The translations under genes and the position numbers were made by a program. Source: Actinomycetes bacterium (lineage in GTDB: Bacteria; Actinomycetota; Acidimicrobiia; Acidimicrobiales; Palsa-688). Taken from it: a DNA stretch of 64,000 bases. The notes below the pieces were generated by a model that worked only from the letters and a program-made list of their open reading frames with translations, did not search any database and was not told where the DNA came from. Shown piece after piece: positions 1 to 6,939 of the stretch (position 1 is its first letter; each line of letters begins with the position of its first letter). The stretch is from the NCBI GenBank assembly GCA_021838445.1, contig JAKCDU010000020.1, positions 1 through 64,000 on the forward strand, in the 5' to 3' direction.

Positions 1-2
1 GC

Positions 3-317
3 CCTCTATGGACCGATCACGGCTTGGTCTTCTGCTCCGAGATCGGCACACCGATCGACCCCGCCAACCTCCGCCGGGTGTTCTCCCGGATCGCAAAGAA
101 GGCCGGGATCGGCCACGTCTTCCCCTATGCCATCCGCCACACGACTGCCAGCCTGCTAATCGACGCCGGCGCCAGTGTGGAGGAAGTGGCCGATTTGTTC
201 GGCGACGACCCGATCACGCTTTATCGCCACTACCGCCACCGGGTCCGTAAGGTCGCCTCGGCCGGGACCAGGATGCGGGGTCTGCTCGAGGTGCCGGCGG
301 CTGCCGATGGGGACTGA
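3..317 (+). CDS. Tyrosine recombinase (integrase), C-terminal part, cut by window edge
   Basis: The reading frame is open from the first bases, so the gene starts outside the window. About 105 residues remain and match the catalytic end of a tyrosine integrase: PYAIRHT (the HxxR box, with Tyr in place of His, as in some actinobacterial integrases), then VADLFGDDP where most relatives have LGH, then the candidate nucleophile Tyr in LYRHYRH. The missing second His is unusual and could mean the enzyme is decayed. The gene runs toward the 3' end of a tRNA-Val gene about 90 bp away, the usual layout for an element integrated in a tRNA gene. The element would extend leftwards out of the window. Confidence 0.8.
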   Translation, partial: PLWTDHGLVFCSEIGTPIDPANLRRVFSRIAKKAGIGHVFPYAIRHTTASLLIDAGASVEEVADLFGDDPITLYRHYRHRVRKVASAGTRMRGLLEVPAAADGD

Positions 318-322
318 AGCGG

Positions 323-346
323 CTTGGCTGCCAACTTGGCTGCCAA
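323..346. repeat. Tandem 12-bp palindromic repeat beside tRNA-Val
   Basis: CTTGGCTGCCAA occurs twice back to back, and each copy contains the perfect palindrome TTGGC-T-GCCAA. The pair lies between the integrase stop codon and the tRNA-Val 3' end. That position and the one-helical-turn spacing suggest integrase or excisionase binding sites; this role is inferred. Confidence 0.5.
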
Positions 347-405
347 GCGGGTTTCCGGACCTTTCCGGCGCCGTCCCTGACCGGCATATGTCCTGGTCAG
401 GAGGG

Positions 406-479
406 TGGGCGCAGAGGGATTCGAACCCCCGACCTCATGCGCGTCATGCATGCGCTCTAACCAACTGAGCTATGCGCCC
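406..479 (-). tRNA. tRNA-Val (GAC)
   Basis: The reverse strand folds as a full cloverleaf: acceptor GGGCGCA pairs with TGCGCCC, the D arm is GCTC/GAGC, the anticodon stem is CATGC/GCATG around a 7-base loop with anticodon GAC, and the T arm holds TTCGAAT. CCA is not encoded. The 3' end faces the integrase fragment at the left edge, so this tRNA is the probable attachment site of that element. Confidence 0.93.
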
Positions 480-551
480 GGGAGCAACCGAACATAGCAG
501 CTGGAAGCACTGACCACCCGGGGTCCCGGTCGGCATCTAGGCTGAGCGCTG

Positions 552-1523
552 GTGCTTACCGCGTCGCTCCTCGCCTACATCCCCAGTCCGCCGGCCAACG
601 GAATCAGCATCGGCGGTCTGCGACTGCACGTCTACGGGCTGATGATCGCCCTCGGCATCGTCTCGGCGGTGTGGCTGTCCCAGAGGCGTTGGACGTTGCT
701 CGGCGGCGCGCCCGGGACCATGTCGATGCTGGCTGTGTGGGGAGTACCGGGCGGCTTGATAGGCGCCCGGATCTACAGCCTCATCACCAGCTGGCAGGTG
801 GACACCGCCGGGCACTGGCTGTGGGGCTTCGAGATCTGGCGGGGTGGTCTGGGGATATGGGGTGGCGTGGTCGGCGGTATCGCTACCGGGGCCATCGGCG
901 CCCGCCGGGCCGGGCTGAGCCTGGCTCCCCTGGTGGACTGCGTGGCCCCGGCCTTCGCGCTGGCCCAGGCGGTGGGCCGCTGGGGCAACTACTTCAACCA
1001 GGAGCTCTACGGGTGGCACTCGAATCTGCCCTGGGCGGTGCAGATCGACCACCCGAACGGCTCCAACTCGCCGGCCGCCACCTTCCAGCCGACGTTCCTG
1101 TACGAGTCCATCTGGGACCTCCTGGTCTGCGTCATGGTCATCCAGGTCGAGCGGCGCTACCGCATCCGTCGCGGCTATCTGGTCCTGTCCTACGCCGCCC
1201 TGTACACCTTCGGGCGTTTCTTCACCGAGTGGATGCGGATCGACCCGGCCCACCGGTTCTACGGGCTGCGGCTGAACGACTGGACCAGCGTGGGGGTCTT
1301 CGTGGTGTCGGCCGCCATCCTCCTGCTCTTCGGCCGGGCCCAGCCCGGCGAGGACTGCGCCGGCGATCCCCTGGTCAAGGGGACGCCCGCCGGCCTGGCG
1401 ACCGCCGGGGGCACCGCCAACGGGACCGCTGAGGCCGGGGAGGATGTCGGTGCGGCCAAGCGCGGCGGCGAGGACACCGGGGGTCAGGAGGCCGCCGTCG
1501 GCCCGGGACGCACGCCCACGTAG
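552..1523 (+). CDS. lgt: Prolipoprotein diacylglyceryl transferase
   Basis: Lgt transfers diacylglycerol from phosphatidylglycerol to the lipobox cysteine of prelipoproteins in the cytoplasmic membrane. The protein (323 aa) has several hydrophobic segments and the Lgt signature around GRWGNYFNQE near residue 145. The GTG start sits just upstream of the first membrane segment. About 70 residues at the C-terminus are Ala/Gly/Glu-rich and lie beyond the usual family length. The last 40 bases overlap the 3' end of the convergent citrate synthase-like gene. Confidence 0.93.
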   Translation: MLTASLLAYIPSPPANGISIGGLRLHVYGLMIALGIVSAVWLSQRRWTLLGGAPGTMSMLAVWGVPGGLIGARIYSLITSWQVDTAGHWLWGFEIWRGGLGIWGGVVGGIATGAIGARRAGLSLAPLVDCVAPAFALAQAVGRWGNYFNQELYGWHSNLPWAVQIDHPNGSNSPAATFQPTFLYESIWDLLVCVMVIQVERRYRIRRGYLVLSYAALYTFGRFFTEWMRIDPAHRFYGLRLNDWTSVGVFVVSAAILLLFGRAQPGEDCAGDPLVKGTPAGLATAGGTANGTAEAGEDVGAAKRGGEDTGGQEAAVGPGRTPT

Positions 1524-2785
1524 TCCGCTCGACTGCGGAAGCGGGTGGGGGCGGCGTACTCCTCCATGGCATGCGCCAGCCACCCGGCGATCTTGCCGAG
1601 CGTGAAGATGACCTGGCCGGCGCCGGGGCCCATGTCGGCGCAGAAGGACAGAGCTCCCAGGCCCAGGTCGAAGTTGGGCTCGGGGAAGTGCCGCTCGGCG
1701 CCCAACTGGACGATCCGTTGGACCAGTTCCAACCGCGCCGGGTCGCCGATCCCCTCTAGCCGGCTCAGCAGTTCCGCCCCCCGGGGATCCCCGCCGGGGT
1801 ACAGGGGCATACCGAATCCGTGGGGAACCCCCCCGCTCCGACGAAGGCGCTCACCGATGGCCCGCTCGACGCCCACCTGGGTGGCCTCGGCCAGCATCAT
1901 CTCCACCTCTGTCGGAGCGCCGGTACTACCGGCGTAGGAACTGCCCCGGGCCGGTCCCAGCCCGGTGAGCACCACGGCGTAGGGATCGGCCCGGAATGAG
2001 GCGGCCACCCTCGCCGCCAGGGTGGACGGAGCCAGCTCGTGATCGGCGGCCAGGACCAACGCCGCCTCGACCGCGTCCACGCCCCGCTCGGCGTCGCCGC
2101 CGCCGGCGCGGCGACCACCGGTGAGGGCGTCCCACAGCCGGTGGCTGATACGGGCCCCGGTGGTGGGCTCCCGGTCCCCCCCTCCCAGCGAGCGGCTGAG
2201 CAAGCCCAGCAGGGCCCGGCTGGTCACCGCCAGCCCGGAGGGGGTCAGGTCGTGGCGGAGCTGGTCCCCCAGCGAACCGGCGACGAGCACCACCATGAAC
2301 CGCTCGAGCAGGCCGGTCGCCCGATCCAGGTCGGCCAGGGCCCGCCCCGCCCGGGCCGCCACCGCGGCCGGGACCTCCCAATCGACGGGACCGGTGGGCC
2401 ACTGACCGCTCCAGAGCCACTCGGCCACCTCCTCGAAGGTGGCCGACCGGGACAGCTCCACGGCATCGCGGCCCCGGTAGTAGAGATGGCCGTCGGCGAT
2501 CAAGGTCAGCTCGGTCACGAACACGGGGTCCTCGCGGATCGTCTCCGCCTCGCCGGGCGCGGCCCGCGGGATCCGCGCCCGCGACGAGCGTGCCGACGGC
2601 TGACCCGGGCCGCCGGGGCGGCGCGACGTCCGGGACAGCTCAATGACCTCCTGGAGATCGAAGAAGCTGCCCCTCCCGGTGCGCTCCGGGTGGAGCAGGC
2701 CGCGACTCACGTAGGCGTACAACGTGGCCGGCTTCACCCCCAGGCGTTCCGCCGCCTGACGGCTGCTCAACCTCCGATTGATCAT
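1484..2785 (-). CDS. HTH-citrate synthase fusion, probably non-catalytic regulator
   Basis: Residues 5-50 form a MerR/excisionase-type helix-turn-helix (SSRQAAERLGVKPATLYAYV). From about residue 75 to the end (433 aa) the sequence follows the citrate synthase fold. The two active-site histidines are missing: the GPLHGGA box reads GSSYAGS, and GFGHxxY reads GFGMPLY. The Asp box is present as PNFDLG. I infer that the synthase domain binds a ligand (acetyl-CoA, oxaloacetate or similar) and steers the HTH. The gene is divergent from a citrate synthase with both histidines intact, and a 16-bp palindrome lies directly before its ATG, which suggests autoregulation. Weak catalysis cannot be excluded. 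Confidence 0.8.
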   Translation of the reverse strand: MINRRLSSRQAAERLGVKPATLYAYVSRGLLHPERTGRGSFFDLQEVIELSRTSRRPGGPGQPSARSSRARIPRAAPGEAETIREDPVFVTELTLIADGHLYYRGRDAVELSRSATFEEVAEWLWSGQWPTGPVDWEVPAAVAARAGRALADLDRATGLLERFMVVLVAGSLGDQLRHDLTPSGLAVTSRALLGLLSRSLGGGDREPTTGARISHRLWDALTGGRRAGGGDAERGVDAVEAALVLAADHELAPSTLAARVAASFRADPYAVVLTGLGPARGSSYAGSTGAPTEVEMMLAEATQVGVERAIGERLRRSGGVPHGFGMPLYPGGDPRGAELLSRLEGIGDPARLELVQRIVQLGAERHFPEPNFDLGLGALSFCADMGPGAGQVIFTLGKIAGWLAHAMEEYAAPTRFRSRADYVGVRPGPTAAS

Positions 2786-2801
2786 TGATCAATATTGATC
2801 A
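2778..2801. promoter_or_regulatory. Palindromic operator between the two citrate synthase genes
   Basis: TGATCAATATTGATCA (2786-2801) is a perfect 16-bp palindrome, and TTGATCA occurs three times as a direct repeat (2778, 2785, 2795). The site touches the ATG of the HTH-citrate synthase gene and lies about 30 bp before the citA ATG. It would be able to control both divergent promoters. The HTH-citrate synthase is the obvious candidate ligand; this is inference from position and symmetry. Confidence 0.6.
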
Positions 2802-2829
2802 GTATCCAGGTGGCGGTCAAGATGACCCT

Positions 2830-3993
2830 ATGACCCCTGACACCGATCACCTCATCGACGTCCCCGCCGGCCTCAAAGGCGTCGCCGTCACCGACACCAC
2901 CGTCGGTGACGTGCGGGGCCGGGAGGGCTTCTACCACTACCGCCAGTACTCGGCCCTCGACCTGGCGGCCAGTCGCCCCCTCGAGCACGTGTGGCAACTG
3001 CTCCTTGACGGGCACCTGCCCGCCACCAGCACCGACGCCGAGGACTTCGCCGCCGAGACGGTCACCGGGCGGCGCCTGCCGCCCGAAGTCGAGCGGGTTC
3101 TCCCAGAAATCGCCCGGGCGTCGAAGGGTACGCCGCTCGACGCCCTGCGCAGCGCCCTGTCCCTCTACGGCTCGGCTCGGGGCTACCAGCCGCTCTGGGA
3201 CCTCGACGGGGAGCGGAGGCGGGCCGACCTGCTCGATCTGGTCGCGGCAGCACCGGTGCTGGCCGCCGGGCTGTACCGGCTGAGCCGGGACCTGGCACCG
3301 GTCCCCTCCGACCCGGCGCTCGGCCACGCCGCCAACTACCTCCACATGCTCACCGGCGTAGCTCCCGGGGAGGACGCGGCCCGGGCCTTGGAGCAGTACC
3401 TGATCCTCACTGTCGACCACGGGTTCAACGCCTCCACCTTCACGGCCCGGGTGATCGCGTCCACCGGCGCCGACGCCGCGGCCGCGGTGGTGGGCGCGCT
3501 GGGCGCTCTCTCGGGGCCGCTCCACGGGGGCGCCCCGAGCCGGGCCCTCGACACCCTGGACGCCATCGGCACGGCCGAGGGTGCCGAACCCTACGTTCGG
3601 GCCCTGCTCGGTCGCGGCGAGCGGGTGATGGGTTTCGGGCACGCCGTCTACCGCACCTTCGATCCCCGCGCCGTGATGATGCGGGAGGTGGCGGTCCGCA
3701 TCGGCGCACCCCTCGCCGAGCTGGCCGTCGAGGTGGAAGCGACCACCTTGAGGGTCCTGGCCGAGGACCGCCCCGACGCGCCCATCTACACCAACGTGGA
3801 GTACTACGCCGGCGTGGTCATGGACGCCTGCGGCCTTCCCCGTGAGCTGTTCAGCACCACCTTCGCCCTCAGCCGGCTCATCGGCTGGTCGGCCAATATC
3901 GCCGAGCAGGCAGAGCAACGGCGACTGATCCGACCGTCGGCCCGCTATGTGGGCCTACCGGCGCCGGCTCCGGTACCCGCTCTGACCGCGTGA
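2830..3993 (+). CDS. citA: Citrate synthase, CitA-like
   Basis: Condenses acetyl-CoA (or propionyl-CoA) with oxaloacetate. The protein (387 aa) has both catalytic histidines, in GPLHGGA and GFGHAVY. The third catalytic residue is Glu instead of Asp (TNVEYYAG), as I recall for mycobacterial CitA. The N-terminal GDVRGREGFYHYRQYSA block is typical of this branch. A TTG at 2785 is in frame, but it would lie inside the palindrome, so the ATG at 2830 is preferred. Divergent from, and probably controlled by, the HTH-fused paralog. Propionyl-CoA from the steroid genes later in the window makes 2-methylcitrate synthase activity possible; the sequence does not decide. Confidence 0.87.
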   Translation: MTPDTDHLIDVPAGLKGVAVTDTTVGDVRGREGFYHYRQYSALDLAASRPLEHVWQLLLDGHLPATSTDAEDFAAETVTGRRLPPEVERVLPEIARASKGTPLDALRSALSLYGSARGYQPLWDLDGERRRADLLDLVAAAPVLAAGLYRLSRDLAPVPSDPALGHAANYLHMLTGVAPGEDAARALEQYLILTVDHGFNASTFTARVIASTGADAAAAVVGALGALSGPLHGGAPSRALDTLDAIGTAEGAEPYVRALLGRGERVMGFGHAVYRTFDPRAVMMREVAVRIGAPLAELAVEVEATTLRVLAEDRPDAPIYTNVEYYAGVVMDACGLPRELFSTTFALSRLIGWSANIAEQAEQRRLIRPSARYVGLPAPAPVPALTA

Positions 3994-3999
3994 GCCGGC

Positions 4000-4656
4000 T
4001 CAGGCCGGGAAGCCCGGGCCGCCCGGGCCGTCACCGTCGCGGTGGATACCCCCACCCCCGGGACCCCATCCACCCCCGGGACCGCCCGGGAGCCCGAACC
4101 CCTGCCGGCTGGAGCCGATCTTGGTGACGTCTACGATCTCGGTGGCCACCGGGGAGCTGCCTTTCACCAGAGCCTCGATGCGCACGCTGTCCTTGGGCAT
4201 CACCGCCGATATCCCCCCCGCCTGGGAGTCCACGACGGTGGTGCTGTCCACGCTGTAGGTCGCCTTGAATCCGTCGGAGCTGACCACCGTGATCGATGAC
4301 GAGGACACGGTATCGACCGAGCCCACCTGCTCATCGATGGTCTCGTAGGAGGTGCCATGGGCGATGGTGTACTGACCGTGGAGCACTCCCCCGCGGGCGG
4401 CGCCCATGGGACCGGCCAGTCCCGGGCCCGGTGTGACCGCCGGAGAGTTATTGGCGCTCGACGTCGGCGGTGTCGTCGACGACGAGGCCAGCGATGCCGC
4501 GGCGTGACTGCCGCCGCTGGATGCCAGGGCCAGCCCGGCGCCGCCCAGGCCGACCACGGCGACGACCCCGGCGGCGACGGCCACCCGGGGACGGCGTCGG
4601 GAATCCCGGGTCGGGCGCGCCGAATCGTCCGGCAGGTCATACGGTTCGTGCCACAT
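4000..4656 (-). CDS. Membrane-anchored extracytoplasmic protein with Gly/Pro-rich tail
   Basis: 218 aa. A short charged N-terminus is followed by one hydrophobic segment (about residues 24-45). A Ser/Thr/Pro-rich linker (50-85), a small beta-rich domain (about 90-180, with SVDTVSSSSITVVSSDGFKATYSV) and a tail of Gly, Pro and Gly-Asp runs complete it. The domain recalls DUF5666-type extracytoplasmic proteins, but I do not claim membership. No neighbouring gene hints at function. Confidence 0.65.
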   Translation of the reverse strand: MWHEPYDLPDDSARPTRDSRRRPRVAVAAGVVAVVGLGGAGLALASSGGSHAAASLASSSTTPPTSSANNSPAVTPGPGLAGPMGAARGGVLHGQYTIAHGTSYETIDEQVGSVDTVSSSSITVVSSDGFKATYSVDSTTVVDSQAGGISAVMPKDSVRIEALVKGSSPVATEIVDVTKIGSSRQGFGLPGGPGGGWGPGGGGIHRDGDGPGGPGFPA

Positions 4657-4775
4657 GGTCTGATAGCCCTCCCTCGAAGCTCGGAAGTCATGATGGCGAC
4701 CGTCTGTGAGAAGAACCTGAAGGATTGCTCAGAGCGGCGGTCGCGGGGCCACGATCGGCCGCCCGCAGTGCTGGC

Positions 4776-5039
4776 TCAGAGTGCCACGTCCACGCGCTCG
4801 CCCCGCGCAGGCTGCGCCAGGGCCGTCTGACTACCGTAGGTCGACGCTGCTTTCGACGCCACCCCGCCGGGCGGGTCCCGCAAGTCGATCACCTCCGGGG
4901 TGTCGGAGTCGACGGCGAGGTAGCGCTCGATCTGCTGGCGGGCCGAGGCGGCGAAGGTCGTCCGCTCGGCCGGGAACGGGGTCGCCCGAGCCTTGGCGAT
5001 CAGCGCCTCCGCCAGTTCGAGCCGCTCCTGGGTACCCAC
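4776..5039 (-). CDS. Small hypothetical protein, DUF2786-like
   Basis: 87 aa, GTG start. The first half, with LAEALIAKARATPFPAERTTFAASA, resembles the N-terminal repeat of DUF2786 proteins, helical modules seen in phage and mobile-element genes. The rest is not recognised. It stands alone before the debris region and may be a remnant of a longer gene. Confidence 0.5.
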   Translation of the reverse strand: MGTQERLELAEALIAKARATPFPAERTTFAASARQQIERYLAVDSDTPEVIDLRDPPGGVASKAASTYGSQTALAQPARGERVDVAL

Positions 5040-5160
5040 CCCTTCGTTATCTCACGACGGCGTCGTGGTTTGCGCTCGATTTCCGCATTTTCCTGATCGA
5101 GCACTTGGGCTCCTCTTCAGCGATGTCCAGATGATGGACACGACGTCACAGGGCTGCGCC

Positions 5161-5373
5161 ATGATGGTGGGCGTGAGTGTTGGCGAGGATCTGCTCGAGG
5201 AGCGCCGCCGCCGCCGTCGGGCCGGTGACCCGCGACTGTCTGAGGCGGACCGGGAGATCCTGCGCCGGGTCACCCGCGGTGACCTGCAGGCCGAGTTCCA
5301 GGCCGCGCTCGACGCCGACCTGGCCGCCGATCCTCTCCTGGGCGGCGACGAGCATCCCGACCACGCCGACTGA
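5161..5373 (+). CDS. Small hypothetical protein, doubtful
   Basis: About 70 aa, highly charged: a run of arginines (EERRRRRRAG), then a predicted helix (SEADREILRRVTRGDLQAEFQAALDA) and an acidic tail. Composition and helix periodicity are reasonable for a real protein, but no family is recognised. A GTG at 5170 or 5173 is an alternative start. It overlaps no convincing gene. Confidence 0.3.
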   Translation: MMVGVSVGEDLLEERRRRRRAGDPRLSEADREILRRVTRGDLQAEFQAALDADLAADPLLGGDEHPDHAD

Positions 5374-5415
5374 GTCCACGAGGTCCTGGCGGTGATCGTG
5401 ATCGAGGAGTACCTC

Positions 5416-5820
5416 GCGGGTCACGGCCGAGCCGCTGCAGTTGATGGTGTCGTAGAGCAAGTAGGTGACCTGCCCTGACGGAGGCGTCGAGGGGTTGCCG
5501 TTTGCGAACACGAGCGCGCTGTCGTAGGCCGTGGCCCCGGTCGTCTCGGGCACCGAACCCCACGCGCTGGCCGACCCGGCGTCGTAGAGCGACTGGGTCG
5601 TGGAGGCGCCGATCTGGGTGGTGGTGACCGCGAACGAGGCGGTTCCTGTCGAGGGGGCGTAATTGCTGTCCCCCGAATAGGTGGCGGTCAGGTTGTAGTC
5701 GCCGGCCGGGAGTATCCCGGTGACGCAGGTGGCCGAGCCGGAGGCCACGCTGGCCTGGCAGAGAAGGCTGCCGCCGGAGGTGAACTGTACCGAGCTGGTC
5801 GCGCCGGCCAGCCCCGACCC
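5416..5820 (-). pseudogene. Fragment of an Ig-like repeat surface protein
   Basis: About 134 codons keep the hallmarks of bacterial Ig-like repeats: VQFTSGGSLLCQASV, then GSATCVTGILPAGDYNLTATYSGDSNY, then a second domain start with TGATAYDSALV and TYLLYDTINCSG. The frame stays open on both sides, but the flanking translation is unrelated and there is no signal peptide, anchor or start. This is a piece of a large secreted or surface protein left by rearrangement. Confidence 0.6.
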
Positions 5821-5926
5821 GCCGGTCGGCAGTCCGCGGGCCGACGGGGAGCGGAATGACGGTCGGCAGCGGGCACGACGGGTCAGAAGCGGTCGGTCGT
5901 CTCCCTCGGTGACGCAGGCTGCCGTT

Positions 5927-6148
5927 GTGACCGTTCGTCCGAAGCTCGACCCAGAACTTAAGGCGCTCGTCGTACGAACGCGAGCCAAGCTGGAGGCGAA
6001 CGGCGAACTGCGAGCGGCGACCGGCCCTTACGAATCCCGCTTCGACGCCGAGACGAGAGAAGTGATCGCCGAGTTCGTGCGCTCGGGCGAGTACCACCGC
6101 TTGGCGATCGAGGTGGGACGCGAGGATCCCGACTTCGCTGACCTCTGA
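5927..6148 (+). CDS. Small hypothetical protein, first of a two-gene pair
   Basis: 73 aa from a GTG start. Mostly helical and charged, with VVRTRAKLEANGELRAATG and FDAETREVIAEFVRSGEYHRLAIEV. No family recognised. Its stop overlaps the possible start of the next small frame in a CTGA arrangement, so the two look like a translationally coupled pair, perhaps a toxin-antitoxin-like module. That is speculation from size and coupling. Confidence 0.45.
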   Translation: MTVRPKLDPELKALVVRTRAKLEANGELRAATGPYESRFDAETREVIAEFVRSGEYHRLAIEVGREDPDFADL

Positions 6149-6294
6149 CACCGCAGTCGTACGCCTTGCTGGTACTCGACGAGGACAACCTCCTCCTGAC
6201 CCTCGCCGGTGAGATAGGAGCGGAGACGGCCCTGGCGCTGACTAGAGGCGAAGTCTTCACCACCGGCTCCTGGTACTGGCGTCTGGCACGTTGA
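6145..6294 (+). pseudogene. Small hypothetical protein, probably truncated
   Basis: The frame encodes about 49 residues with YALLVLDEDNLLLTLAGEIGAE and FTTGSWYWRLAR, which reads like a folded soluble domain. The only start joined to the upstream gene is CTG at 6145; TTG at 6166 is the alternative. It ends exactly where an unrelated, oppositely oriented integrase fragment begins (about 6290), so the C-terminus was probably lost at that junction. Confidence 0.4.
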
Positions 6295-6547
6295 GGTCCC
6301 GCCGGTAGGTCTCTTGGGTGCTGGGAGACAGCCTGGGGGCCAGGAGGAGGAACTCGTCCGCCCAGTGAGCCAGCGGGATGGCGGCGTGCCTCGGGTCGAT
6401 CCAGTTACCCGGGGCTTTCTCGGTCTCCATCTCGGCCAGGAACCGCTGGGCGTCGGCCTTGCGATCGAATGTCGTCGACGTGCCCCGGCCGAGGGGATCG
6501 CGGTACCGAGCCCGGTATTTGCCCCTCTGCTTCTGGATGTAGCCCAT
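6257..6547 (-). pseudogene. Tyrosine integrase, N-terminal fragment
   Basis: The ATG start is followed by an arm-binding domain (MGYIQKQRGKYRARYRDPLG, then FDRKADAQRFLAEME) and the start of the core-binding domain (HWADEFLLLAPRLSPSTQETYRRDL). Homology stops at about 6290; the last residues read through neighbouring DNA. The whole catalytic domain is gone. It is a different protein from the intact integrase at 16.3 kb. Its 5' end faces the left attachment site, so it may remain from an older element in the same tRNA-Cys. Confidence 0.75.
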
Positions 6548-6570
6548 GAGGTCGACCTCCTCTTGATCCC

Positions 6571-6600
6571 GAGGCGCGTTTGAGGCGCGGACGAGGCGCG
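6571..6600. repeat. Three GAGGCGCG repeats, 11-bp period
   Basis: GAGGCGCG occurs at 6571, 6582 and 6593, exactly one helical turn apart, directly upstream of the integrase fragment and 100 bp from the left attachment site. This resembles arm-type integrase sites and differs in sequence from the CGCGGGA sites of the intact element. Confidence 0.5.
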
Positions 6601-6699
6601 AAATAGGGGCTTTCGGGGGTCATCGGCGGCAAATGACAGGCAGACCCGGGCAGTACCGAAAATGCTCGTTGACCTGGACTTTTGCCCGTATCAGATCTG

Positions 6700-6745
6700 G
6701 AGGCGGCGAGCGGAATCGAACCGCTGTACAGGGCTTTGCAGGCCC
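6700..6745 (-). repeat. attL: duplicated 3' half of tRNA-Cys
   Basis: These 46 bases match 17548-17593, the 3' half of the intact tRNA-Cys from acceptor end to anticodon loop, with only two differences (6710 and 6724). The differences are G for C and C for G and would pair with each other in the T stem. Beyond 6745 the D arm and 5' acceptor are absent, so this is a target-site remnant and not a working tRNA. Confidence 0.88.
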
Positions 6746-6872
6746 ATTTGCCCGCAAATTCCGGCCTTCGCCGTGGATGACCGTTGGAGTCCGCCGGTGA
6801 CAATAAGTGCTGGTCAGCGCCCTAATTTCTCAGGCCGCCTGGACTCATGTGGACAACTGCGGACGGCCTCGG

Positions 6873-6916
6873 CCGCGGGATTTTCGCGGGATGCCGCGGG
6901 ATTCTCGCGGGATGGA
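6873..6916. repeat. Left-end arm sites: four phased CGCGGGA repeats
   Basis: CGCGGGA occurs at 6874, 6885, 6895 and 6906, with spacings of 11, 10 and 11 bp, so all four lie on one face of the helix. The right half of the block (6893-6916) is identical over 24 bp to 17463-17486 at the other end of the element. Probably integrase arm-binding or excisionase sites. Confidence 0.65.
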
Positions 6917-6939
6917 AACGGCCGCAAATCAGCACCCGG

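Noticed and set aside
1926-2420. Long reverse-strand frame rich in Arg and Gly
   Set aside because: Shadow of the HTH-citrate synthase gene in a neighbouring frame; composition typical of out-of-frame GC-rich DNA.
6700-6746. Second tRNA-Cys gene
   Set aside because: Only the acceptor 3' strand, T arm and part of the anticodon arm are present; the D arm and 5' acceptor strand are missing. It is an att remnant.
6874-6912. CRISPR-like array
   Set aside because: Repeats are 7-8 bp with 3-4 bp between them, with no spacer-sized unique sequence and no cas genes.
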